Shown piece after piece: positions 33,301 to 44,108 of a DNA stretch of 64,000 nucleotides. The number at the start of each line of letters is the position of its first letter. The stretch's first letter is position 1. The notes below the pieces were generated by a model that searched no databases, was not told the DNA's origin, and saw only the letters and a list, made by a program, of their open reading frames with translations. Both the position numbers and the translations under genes were made by a program. The stretch is taken from the NCBI GenBank assembly GCA_030704615.1, contig CM060733.1, forward strand, positions 4,154,001-4,218,000, given 5' to 3'. The DNA is from Takakia lepidozioides. Its lineage: Eukaryota > Streptophyta > Takakiopsida > Takakiales > Takakiaceae.

Positions 33301-36136
33301 TGTTTAAAATTCGTAAAAGAAACATGTTTATTTTTATTGAATCCACTTGAACCAAAAAAAATCGCATACACTAATCAGTTGCAAATGAAAACCTCCGAAC
33401 AAATGCAAAATCAATATATGAAGGAAGCCAGTTTATTTGTTTTGTTTTGTAGCGTTGAGATGTCCCAAACCACGATGCCCCAACGCTGGTGCTTGCTACC
33501 ATTGGAAAGCCCTCGAGGAGGACGGGTGCACCGGCTTGGTCTCACAATTTTTAGACATGGGGTGTGGGAGATACGGAATTCCAAGTACTTTTGATCGTTG
33601 GAAGTTTTTTTTTTAAATAGCAAAAATGGCAAAGTGGGCATTCCTGGGACAATTCAAGTGTCAATCCAGGGGCCAATACATGTTTGGGCACCTGGCGTTG
33701 TTATCTTCACGGCAAATCGCGGTGAGCTCATCTTTCTCGAGTTGAGCCTCACCGCGTCTAGCTATGGCGCCGTAGTGTGGATTACCCATGGCATGGGGTG
33801 CACTTGGCTCGACTTAATATATGAGTGATGTTTTCATATGCAAGTATGTGAGTTTGAAAGAGCTTGTGTGCTTGTATCATTCTTTTTCCTTATCACTCAA
33901 GAAAGATCAGCTCGAGTCTGTGAGTACCAGGTTCAAGTTGTTTTGTAGCACTTGTGTTTTGATGAGAAGCGGTTCAGCCTCGAGTGCAAGGATCCGTGCG
34001 TGAGCCTATCCAAAGCGGATAGAGTGCAAAGGCGAACAAGTTGTAGGTTTGCAATGGATAGAGAGGCGGGTAGCCTATGTTGAAGAGCGGCGTTGCATAG
34101 CTCAACGCTATGACAACCAAGTTTGGGCTTCTAGTGTGAAGCGGAGGAGATGCTGGCCACGAGTGGGCGAACTGGTGGTCGTCTTCTTCGGTTGCAGGCC
34201 GAGTTAAGGAGCTGCAGGAATGTGGGCTGCGCATGGGAAGCTAGCATGTTGCAGGTTGGAGATGATATGATCAGCTCTAGGTATTTCTGCCCGAAACTAG
34301 TTGTTGCGGGTAGATGAGGAGCAGCCGAATGGTGGAGCTGCGAGGGGATGCATCGTAGTCCGTTGGGAGCTTCAGCTCCAAGCTCATGAAGTGGTATGAG
34401 TGAAGAGAGGGGGCTGGTCCCTCTTGTATGCAAATCAATGCACTTGTGAAGCATGTGCTGAGTTGGAGTTTCAATCTGAAACTCAGCAGTGTAAGGGCTC
34501 TTGGAGTGGTAAGAGCGGGGCTGGAAGGGCAGCAACAAGGCGCCCTAGAGCCAAGGGAGATGCATGAGAAGTGCAGGTGCACCAAGTTTGTAAAGGTGTG
34601 TATTTTCATATTTGTTTTTGTAAGCTTCATGGAGAAAAATGAGCTTGTTGGGCAGCATATAGTTTGCTTATTGAGTTGGGGGCGCCGGGGCTGATGGCTC
34701 CGCAGAAGCCATAGCTCGTCGGCAGCAGGTGCAGGAGCAAACCCCAGCTCAGGAAGAGCTCGGGAACGCGTGGGAACGTCGAGAACGCCTCGGGAACGCA
34801 TGGGAACTCGTTGGGAGTTCCAGGGAACGCAGGGAATAGTGGCCGTGATGGGCTGTTGGGGCGGTATCACGAGATACCACGAGCCCAGGTCATGATGGTT
34901 GACCGTGACCGTTGGAAGTCGTGGTGCGGACACAACAGGTGGGCACGGTGACCAGATCGTGGGAATGGAAGGCCGTGAAGGCTCGTGGGAGTGGTACCAC
35001 GGGGTATCACGAGGCAGCCCGTGGCCAACGAGTGCCTAGGGTGGGCCGTGAGGAGTAGTGGCGGTTGGAGCCACGGAAGGCCGCGAACAGGTAGAGTGAC
35101 CAAATAAAATAAATAAATAAATAAATTTAAAAAAAAAAATCACTCGTTTCGTGGGACCTTGATGGGGAGGCTGGGCTCTGAAGGACAACGGTTTTGAGCT
35201 AGCTGATCCGGCAGAAAAATCGGAATTGCCACCCTGTTGCGTTTTAACAAAGGGGATTACTTCCATGCAGATAATCTTTTCGGGTTTTCAGCCCAATTCT
35301 CAACTATGGGGAAGACCAGACTGCAGATAATTCCTTTGGACAGAATGTTGTTGGGGCCTATATGTACCTCTATTTGCTCCATTTTTTAACCTTCAGTGAA
35401 CGGCTGGTTTCCTGAGGTGGTTCCATTCTGAGGAATGACTGGTGGACATAAGGAGGCACTGGTAGACCCTGTGGAGGCTTGCATGGGGCCTTGGAGGCCA
35501 AGTTTCATGAGCTCGTGGAGGACAGTTTGAGGAGTGTCTACATGATGCTCTCATGGTCATGCAAGTGAGAGAAAAAAGGAAAAAGAGGGTGTTGGGACGA
35601 GAGCGTGTTGGGGATAGGCATTGCTTTAGCTTCCATTCCTCGTAGCTTTCCACCTCCTCTGTAGGCCGAGACCTTTCCGTAGGTGGAGGCAAGAGTCAGT
35701 CCGGGTTTGGGCTGGGTTGCAGGAGCGACACTGTGGAGAGATTTTTGGTGTGGAGGAGTTGTTGTTTTCATTCTTGTGTTTGGATCCCCTCCACACCTGC
35801 ATGCTTGATTGTGCGCCATACTAGTTTTGTGTGGGCGCTTGATTTTATAGGTGGTGGACTTGGGCTTGATCGCCGATCCCACCCTAGAGCATGTTGTCGA
35901 TGGTGAAGTTGGGTTGATGACCAGTCAGACCATCTTTGTTTCTGTGGTGAGGTTGGAGGTGATGACCAGCCAACCATAGGAGTTCCTGCGGTGGATGCAG
36001 GTGCTGGTACAGGTTATGTTAGGAACCTAGTATTCCAAACCATAAGCCGCATCAGGTTCTCTACCCGGATACCTTGTGGAGAGGGGGGTTAGAGACCTGT
36101 TCATGACCGGTTGAGTGTCAGTTTGTCAACACATAG
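33301..36136. repeat. Repeat-rich flank of a retrotransposon, LTR not delimited
   Basis: Lies just 5' of a gag gene and probably includes its left LTR and leader. A TGTCCCAAACC start near 33462 could be an LTR end, but no matching right LTR is in the window and no clear primer-binding site was found. Between about 34740 and 35045 there are clustered short repeats (GGGAACGC and GGTATCACGAG). An AAATAAAT microsatellite sits at 35101-35140. Confidence 0.35.
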
Positions 36137-37976
36137 ATGCCACTAGTTGCTGGGGAAAGTGCCGGTACGAGCACTAGCAATACTAGCGGGTATACGAGAC
36201 GAGGTGTGCGGTTTAGGCCACCTTCACCTCCGATGTCTTCTACGGAAGGTTCTGATTCGGATTGTGAATCAGGAGGACTTACACCGGCGGTGCAAGTTGT
36301 TTCCTTGTCATTGTTATGGGACACAATGGAGGAGATATATGGAGCCACCAAGGTGCTCTGGGGCGGTGGGCACCATTGAGTTGGATGATTTTATCCAAGA
36401 GTTTGATAGTTGGTGTGACTTGCAGCAAATGCGCAATCCACAAAGGAGCTGTTTCAGCACCTTGAGGGGCCGCCCATGGATGATTATCATGAGTTTAGGC
36501 GGGGGCACGATGTTGAGATCGAGGAGTGGAGGATGTACTGGTCACCCGACTATGTCTCCATCACTAGAGGCACTAGAAGGACAAGGGCAGCAGCCATACC
36601 AGCAGCTACAACAACAACTTCCACGAGCAATAGTGGGACTAGTGGTACAGCAACTACGACGTCCACCCAAGCTACTGTTGCACCAGCACCAGTGGCGGTG
36701 CCTGCCTTCAACCTTGTTGTGGAGTTCTTCGAAGAGTTGAGAAGGAACTACCAAGGGGTGAGGACCGAGAAGTTGAGGAGCTTGCAAGAGTTCCAACGGA
36801 AGCCTTCTGAGAGCTTGAGGGAGGCTTTCACTCGCATGAGGCGCTTGATTAATGTAACCCAAGGGGTTATGGAGGCTCAGGCAGTCCAATTCTGGTATGG
36901 GATATTGGACAAGGAGCTGAGGAGAAGGGTGCGGGATGCAACTCTTCTATAAGCGGCCCAATCCACCTTAGCAAATGTGTTTTTGCTGGCAGAGCGGATA
37001 GAGCTCAACATGGTGGAGGAACGAGTGGTCATGGTGGGATTTGCTAAGGAGGCACCACGGGGTAGTGGTGCTCCTAGCCAGCCACTACCTCAACGTGCTC
37101 AAGGAAACAAGGGAGCTCAGGTGAAGCCCAGGGAAGGACAGAGAGGACCTCAGTTGCAGGGGTCTCTCCCTTCATTTGCAAACCAACAACGAGCGGATGT
37201 GGTGTGCTGGACATGTGGAGGACCCCATGCCAAGAAGGATTGCCAGAGGGAGGCAATGGTTTGGCACCGGCACAGCCTGCACAGGTGCAATGTAGGCATT
37301 GTGGCAAGTATGGGCATGGAGAGGCCCAGTGCTATGGTTTGCATCCTGAGTTGCGCCCTGGCCAGTTCCAAGGGAACAATGATGGCCGGGGGCGAGGTGG
37401 AGTAGCCCAGAGAGGATGAGCTGGTCAGGCACGAGGTGCAGGCCAAGGACGCGGAGGTCAAGGTGGTGACCAAGGCATGGCCGGCTTCAATAGCTAGAGC
37501 AGAGGCTCGCTGCCATGGCCACAGCTTAGGTGGTACCGGCTTCAAGGCCGGATGGTCCACCTCCAGCTCCTGAGAGAGGAGACTTAGGAGGCATGGGATT
37601 CATGTGCGGGGCAGCACTACCACTAGTGAGGGGTGCCACTACCACTACCATTATGGGTGAGGCACCACTACCACTAGTGCAAGTGGAGTCAGCTGCGGCA
37701 GTGACTCGAGGAGCGGCACGAGTTCCTGAGCCACGGGGTGCGGAGGAGGAGTTGGATCCACAGCGTGGGGAGGCAAGCCGTCAGGCCAGGCTTCCTCAGT
37801 CATTCACATTGGTGGAGACAGTGTCGACGCCATCCATGGCACCTAGTTCTCGCCCGACTGTTACCGAGGCGGAGGTTACTATGCCATTGGGGAGAGCTAC
37901 ACAGGCAGCACCACTACCTAGTGTTGCCAAGGCTACGGCAGCTAGTGTGCTATCCCCCTGGGAGAGAGCAGCTAGC
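36137..37976 (+). pseudogene. LTR-retrotransposon gag with two CCHC knuckles, frameshifted
   Basis: The frame 36476-36952 carries a gag core: FFEELRRNYQG, then LQEFQRKPSESLREAFTRMRRL and FWYGILDKELRRRV. This is typical of plant retrotransposon gag. After a stop the same product continues through a basic Gly/Pro/Gln-rich linker to two knuckles in different frames: CWTCGGPHAKKDC (about 37208-37246) and CRHCGKYGHGEAQC (about 37294-37335). A low-complexity tail frame (37530-37982) follows. No protease, reverse transcriptase or integrase is seen. The tail frame stops where the GCGTGAGC-rich sequence at 37976 begins, so a later insertion seems to have cut the element. Confidence 0.75.
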
Positions 37977-38130
37977 GCGTGAGCGTGCTCACGCTTAGCG
38001 CACTAAGCGTGAGCAGATTCCATTAATTGTGAGCAAATTCCCTTAAGCGTGAACACATTTTAAGCATGAGCAGAAAATGGAAGTGGAGCGTATAACCGTG
38101 GAAGAAGCAGGACCTATTGTCGTGGACGCA
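37976..38130. repeat. Probable left end of element 2
   Basis: Begins with a hairpin made of GCGTGAGC and GCTCACGC (37977-37994), followed by more GCGTGAGC copies. A further block, TATAACCGTG (38091-38100) then GACCTATTGTCGTGGA (38111-38126), recurs at the left end of element 1 as TATAACCGTG (43677-43686) and GTCCTATGACCGTGGA. The shared order argues for homologous element ends. Confidence 0.6.
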
Positions 38131-38189
38131 AACTTGTGCAAATTGGAGGGTAACATACCATGCCGGGACCGAAGACGCCAACCTCCATG

Positions 38190-38320
38190 CAAGAAAATCT
38201 GAGATGAATGTGCACGAAAAAATTCTCGATGAAGGTAAGCAAGGATGAATGACAAAGATGAATGGATGAATGTAGGATGAATGTGGGATGAAAAATGATT
38301 GGATGAATGTACCATGAATG
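38190..38320. repeat. GGATGAATG subterminal repeats of element 2
   Basis: About nine irregular copies of (G)GATGAATG. The mirror motif, CATTCATCC, fills 54.1-54.5 kb next to the right end of element 1, as expected if both elements share subterminal inverted repeats. Confidence 0.65.
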
Positions 38321-39009
38321 ACTGAAATAAGACTGCTTGTAAAAGAACATTCATGACATTCATCGGATTCATCTCATTCATCTCATTTATAACATTGGGG
38401 GTTGCTATTCCATATGCACAGGTTGCGTGCATGCATGCACAAAATCCCTTATTATATATGCATGTGACAAATTTGTATGCACACATTGTAGATTGTATGC
38501 AGTGGAGTTATATAACATAGAATACGACATATTTATTGCATATGCAAATGTTACATCATATGTATATAGAAAAAAATAAAATAAAAATCTTAGCTAACAA
38601 AATCAGTAGTCAATGGTCAAAGATGCATGTGACCACTAACTCCAACTAATGCACCACCTTAAACTGAAGAGAATACAAGATCCCTGGCCAAAGTAATAGT
38701 TTGCAAACTTGTATTCAAGGAAAACAGTTTCATATTAACCAAAATATGGACTTTTGTACTAACAAATGCATATGTGTCATGTTTGGAACCACCACATTGC
38801 ATGTCTGTTTGTAATGCCAAGCAGTTCTATAATTTGAAAACTTGTATGACAGGTACACAAGTTCCATTTTAACCAAAATAGGAACTTCTGTACTAACAAA
38901 TGTTATGTGTCATGTTTGGAATAAAGTAATAACAAGATAATTACATGTCACATGCATGAAAATGAACGGCACAAGTTAGAGGTTCTTTTTTTGTGCATTT
39001 CATGTGTCA
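38321..39009. other. Left subterminal region of element 2, non-coding
   Basis: AT-rich, with ATGCATGCATGCAC-like runs near 38.43 kb and two diverged copies of TGTGTCATGTTTGGAA with flanks (about 38773 and 38906). Similar TTCATCTCATTCATCTCATT and ATATGCATGCAT motifs occur at 61.18-61.26 kb, to the left of transposase C. Confidence 0.45.
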
Positions 39010-42000
39010 CTAAGAAGTTGAACTAGGGTCCTTCTTTAGCATAGCCTTAACCTCTAACTGGCTAAGGGAAGGTTGGTGGATCTCATAAGCTCCGGCGCAT
39101 CCTAGATGCACGTTGTACATGAAGTACATGTGCTTACAAGGTAGATATATTTGTTTTTTCTTCTTGACAGATAGCTCATCAAAGTCGGGACAATCACAAG
39201 ATGGAAACTGACCAATGTATACATTGTAAACCAATCCTGCTCTGGTAGATCCTTCTGTTTGTAGCTGGTAAATTCTCCCATAACCTGGCTGAGGCACGTT
39301 TCTGAATCCACGAACCTCAGCAATAAGAGTCTCCGCTGACTCTTGGCGACTCAAGTGTCGAGGAGTCGGATCCCGACGCCGAATGCGCACCCCATAGCGT
39401 GTAGTGGGATACTTACCCACAGGAAGGACAACACCTTGATGAATATGTTGTTCCACTGGAAGTGGTCCCATAGGAAAGTTCGGATCAGGAACGTTGGGAG
39501 GATGGACTAGTCGAAAACCTGCAAGGGTCAAGTTGTCCACCTCTTCTTGTGTAAGGTTGGTTCCAACCTTCACAGGCCACACGTTAGGTATACCCGGTTT
39601 TCCCAAGCAATAGGATGGCATGGTCCCTCCAACACGACAAAACATCTGTGGGGCAAAACCAAAAAACTTGCAGTTTTGGTTCTTTCATGTTCGGTGCTAG
39701 TAACTTGCCAGTGAAGCAAGGTGCAGGACTTCCTTTACCTTTCCTGATGAGCGCTTTGCATTTATCTTTGGAAACTCCAACCAAGGCAGAACAACGAACC
39801 ATGGAAGCAGGACCTGTCCGTTGAATCCTGAACAATGCATCGGAAAAGTCTTGTGTCTCTCTCACTGGATTTCCCCATTGCATTGGCTGAGGAGGGATAG
39901 CAACATGTGGATTTGTCTCATAGAAAGTCGAAGAACCAGGAATGTCATGACTTGATTTGGAGCTGACAAACCTAGATGGCTGGTGTGGACTGGGCATCCC
40001 AGTGGCACGCACTGGAACAGTCTTTACATTCATATCACACCTCCAAGATTCGTTTGGCCCACCATGCTCATCGCCTAACTTGCGTTTGACTGGAATAGTG
40101 CGATTGTCTCCCTCCAATTGAACCCCTTGTGTGCATGGGTGTTCTAGCTACTATGCCACGTACAACCTTACCCATTTTTGCTGGGCTATTAGATCTAGCT
40201 GCTTGACGCAACATGAGCTCCTCTTTGTCGGGCCCCGTCCCCCATGTCTTTCCTGTGGTGTGCCTGTAAAATGTTGCCTGCTGCAAAAGAGCTCGTGACA
40301 TGTCATGCATGGTGGCCTCATATAGATCCACCTTCATTTTTTTCCCATTGCCTGCTGTCTTCCACCAAGCAGAATGGACTGCCTCAGACAAATTAGTGGT
40401 AGGCATATCTGCATCTGCCTCCACATCCATGTCCTCTCTCATCCATTGGCCCCACATTCGATATCTGTAGTGCCACCATGCAAGCCATGAATCCAGTTTT
40501 GGCAGACTCTTTTCTGTGCATGCTCCTGAAGAGAGCCACCAAGCTCGAATTGCAATGTATGTGGTTGTAGCATCCTCCAAGGTAGCACTATCTTTCCATT
40601 CATAACAGAGCTGAATGTGCCTTTCACGGAAGTCCTCCAAGATATAGTCGTTGGTGTGTCTTCGGAGGCTCTCAGCCCAATGATATAAACATGTTCTTTC
40701 TTTACCTTCCATTGGGACATTGGGATCAGATCCATAAACCCTTTGAATAGCAGCCCAATTCGCTCCTGCTGCATCCGCCATGAAGCCAGCAAAATTTGGT
40801 TTGTTCAAGCCAGCAAGTTTTGCTTGTTCATTGATCATCTACCAGAATAACACCTGAGCATCTGCATCCTCTGTTTTCATATCGCAAATGGCAATGGTCA
40901 TCATTCGCTTGACATATGGTTCATAGACATGTACTCAGACGCTTCAACTCCAATATGAACATGATGGAATTGACACGTGTAGATGCGACCTTGTTTTTCA
41001 CATTGGGGCTACAAACATGGGCAAACTCTTCAAGAATATCTTCCAAAGCCTCTCCCTCAAGACGTACTGTCTCTGTGCCATCAACCACAAGAACTCGATC
41101 AATCAAGAGCTTTTGGGCCATTGACAAGGAAATAGCTCCCGGGGTCGACCATGGCTTCATCTTAACGTGCTCTTGAATCATGCTTGATGCATTTTCCGCA
41201 GCCTCTCTATTCTCGCCCTTGGCACATGGATGGTTATGAAACCCAACGTGAACTGCAACACGTGTATATGTTGGAAGGGAACTTGTGACATAGTACATTC
41301 TTGCCCCACAATGCACCTCACAGAAAGGTCTTTCTTTGCAGAAACTACACTTGAACTGGTTGAATGGAACTTGGGCTTCTGCAATGAACACCTTGTCTGC
41401 ATTGCCTTCCCAATAGCGGTCATTCCGTTCTCCTTCTTTCTTGAAGAAGGGGCAAGTGCTGCTTTGACATATGAGCTTTCCAACACAAAGAACCTTACTA
41501 CATTTCACATGATCTGGAACACCAGACATATTGTAGGTATTGGTCTTGCACCAAGGATGACCATCAAACTTGCGGTCCATGCCTTGGAGGGACTGTGAAC
41601 CACGGTCCGTACGTAGTTTGACCACGGGGGGGGAGTTCATGGATCACTTTTCCATCAAAAGCTCGAGGAAGACACGAACACGATGCACTGGAATGTGACT
41701 ATAGTCCAAGGTAGAAAGCTCTCCTTTTGATCCATTCCTCCGAGCAGTGGCCAAGATACTCAAAATGGACAACACACCAGAAGGAAATGCAGATGTAACC
41801 TCCCCTGCTAGTCGTGGAGATGAAGATAAACCCCTCGCAGATTCGCAACAATCAAACGTGGTGTTGTCCAATGGAGTTTTCCGAGGCTTCATGTCGTGAA
41901 GCAAGACCATATGAGCAGATGAGGAAGGTTGAGATCCACAAAATACACTCTTAGAAACCTCAACACAATCCGAATTATGAGACCCCAAGCTCGCCGAATC

Positions 42001-42349
42001 TGCAACCTCCTCCTTCAATTTACAACTCCCATTTGTTGCAGCTTGATCGTTCTTTCTTGCAATAGAAGTGTGTCTCTCATCATGTGACTGTGTATAGCTC
42101 GTACCTGTGACACGGTACTTGGAGAAAGTGTCTGGAAACAACTCCCATTGATTTTGGCTTGAAAACTGGAAGCAACACTGTGGAAGCATCATCATCTCCA
42201 TCATCCTCCAAAAAAACTGAACCCGGAACAAGTTTGAATCTATTGCATAACCAAGGTTCTGGGATAATGCACTTGTTTCCATTGCAAGGATAACGAACCA
42301 CTTTTGCATCAGGTGGACATGAAAGCACTGCATATTTTGGTGTAGACAT
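39010..42349 (-). pseudogene. Mutator-like transposase A (GCM-like finger, DDE, SWIM), defective
   Basis: Reads right to left. The N-terminus (about 42349-42080) has RFKLVPGSVFLE, matching RFQLQNGSIFLE of copy B. A Cys/His region (41580-41230: HPWCKTN, CQSSTCPFF, CSFCKERPFC, VGFHNHPC) resembles the GCM/FLYWCH-like finger of MULE transposases. The core has FMADAAGANWAAIQ, with the second Asp, then RTCLYHW and NLSEAVHSAWW, the likely catalytic Glu. A Cys module follows (VRCSAL, CKALI, FWFCPTDVLSC). The SWIM finger is CDCPDF with LPCKHMYFMY. Defects: a stretch present in copy B between ELKRLS and VYEPYVKRM is gone, removing the likely first catalytic Asp; an in-frame TAG follows VLFW at about 40838; other frame changes occur. 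The family is firm; the copy should be inactive. Confidence 0.8.
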
Positions 42350-43020
42350 TTGGCAATGCCCTCAAAGTTTGAGAGAAGATGCAAAATGAATGAAAGCGCA
42401 CATCTTGCAAGACCTTATGCAAATACATTAGATGGCTTACATTACTTATGTGTATCATCAATCCAGAAGGTCCAAATTTTTTGAGGCATGTGCTCCATCC
42501 ATATTATTCTCTGACAGAAACAACTAAATGGACTATCCCCTATTTTTAAGATGACGGTGCCGTTGTTGAGATCTTAGAATCCAATGTATTGTCTTCTTCT
42601 TATGAGCATATGAAACATAAATGCTCTGCATGTTTCCATTTATTTTACAACCAATCATTGATTAATCGTCCAACTATGAACTGACACACTAGACGGCACA
42701 ATTTATTTACAATCAAATCCCATGACATGTATGTTGATTTGTTCTTTGATTACTCATGTATGAGTAATGAGTACAAGTATTTGTGGAGACAATTGACTCT
42801 AAAACCAATAAATTGATTAAGACACCCATAACAAAATATTTAGTTACTTTATCACTTACTTTATATTGTATTATGAAGGCGCCGCCACAAAGTAACATGT
42901 CAATCGTACAACCATCTTCTGAGGATCCACGTGTAACCCATATAGCCCAAAAAGCACTAACGCCAAAGTGTATAAAAAAGGTTCACATTTCAGATTTGGC
43001 CAATTTGGCCTTTTTAAGGC
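42350..43020. other. Non-coding, upstream of transposase A
   Basis: AT-rich, no domain-bearing frame. It should include the promoter of transposase A. Under the nesting model it is the inter-gene region of element 2. Confidence 0.35.
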
Positions 43021-43034
43021 CTTAGCACTCGCCC

Positions 43035-43130
43035 CCCTTTCCCCCCGCCCTCCTTGGCGGGGGCAGGTTTGAACCCGCAACCTTGTGGAAAATACACCAC
43101 AACCTTACCAACAAGCCATGCTCTATTCAA
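43035..43130 (-). repeat. tRNA-like SINE fragment
   Basis: Read on the - strand, TGGCTTGTTGGTAAGG resembles a pol III A box. About 35 bp on, GGTTGCGGGTTCAAACC resembles a B box. The A-to-B spacing and the Thr/Asn-type leader fit a tRNA-derived SINE. It is not a full tRNA: the anticodon arm is not intact. Confidence 0.45.
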
Positions 43131-43409
43131 TGAAACCAACCTCTATTTTTTTGTTAATAAACTGTTTCTATTCAGTTAAACTTGTTGCCATTACTACATG
43201 ACTAACCCGGTATCATTACTACACTAACGTAGTCTAGTAGACTTGCACATTATCCCTTGCCACTCCCCCAAACAAACACACACAAACTACACAAGCACTT
43301 AACACGTCTCTAGTCTCTACACCCTGGAGACTCCCGTTGCGAAGAGGAGACGGAGGCGCCGCATCTTGGCCTTATACTATACCACCCCGAGGCAACGAGC
43401 TGTTGCGGC

Positions 43410-43512
43410 GATGGGGAGGAAGAAAGACACTCGAGGGGGAGGCGTTGATGGTGGTGGTGGTGGTAGAGGCAAGCTGCGGACGGAGAAGATAAGCAACGAC
43501 GCAATGGCGTGA
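43410..43512 (+). other. Possible first exon of methyltransferase copy 2, cut by element 1
   Basis: The frame from ATG at 43410 starts MGRKKDTRGGGVDGGGGGRG and continues with basic residues until the edge of element 1 at 43506. A basic, Gly-rich start would suit a nuclear protein. Its place, upstream of copy 2 once element 1 is removed, fits a first exon. The evidence is positional and weak. Confidence 0.25.
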
Positions 43513-43610
43513 GCGTTGCGCGTGAGCGCGCAAGCGTATGCTCACGCCAGCTCACGTGGCGTAAGCCTGCACACACGCTGACGTGGCGTGAGCGTCATGT
43601 TAGCATGCTG
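43506..43610. repeat. Left terminal inverted repeat of element 1
   Basis: GGCGTGAGC at 43506-43514, then GCGTGAGC (43520-43527) paired with GCTCACGC (43540-43547), then CTCACGTGGCG and further ACGTGGCG copies. The mirror arrangement is at 54590-54676. Confidence 0.6.
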
Positions 43611-44108
43611 ATGTGGCGGTAAATGATGACATGGCACTGTCCGTCATCTGCCACGTCAGCATTAACATGCGCCGTCTATAACCGTGAATGGTCCTATGAC
43701 CGTGGAATTAATGCAGGGAATCTTGCCGAAATAGAATCAAGACGAGCGTTGAGGCCTACAATTGCAGCATCCAACATTGTGCAATTACAAATGCTTGTTT
43801 CACTTTTACAATTACGAGGATGACAAAATATCCTCACAAAGTGTGCGCCATTAAGGCTGCCACGGGAAGACCTTCCTCCCTCCTCAAATAACAATGAGAG
43901 TTAGGATCATCTTCAAAAGATGATTGTAGTGCATAGCGACAGCAAGACATGTAGACTTCGAACGATGCAATGACAAATGTGCACTACCTAAAAGTTGTCA
44001 CTCAGAGCTCACTCCGTATAGTTGGAGGCCATATCATTGCACAGCCGACGAATGTGAATTACACATTTCAAATCATGGTCATCCACATACCACATTACAT
44101 AGTTCATG

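Noticed and set aside
33462-36000. Complete left LTR of the gag-bearing element
   Set aside because: No second LTR is available for comparison and no clear primer-binding site was found, so the limits cannot be supported.
43035-43130. Functional tRNA gene
   Set aside because: A- and B-box-like words are present but the cloverleaf arms do not pair well; a SINE remnant fits better. The same applies to 60620-60715.
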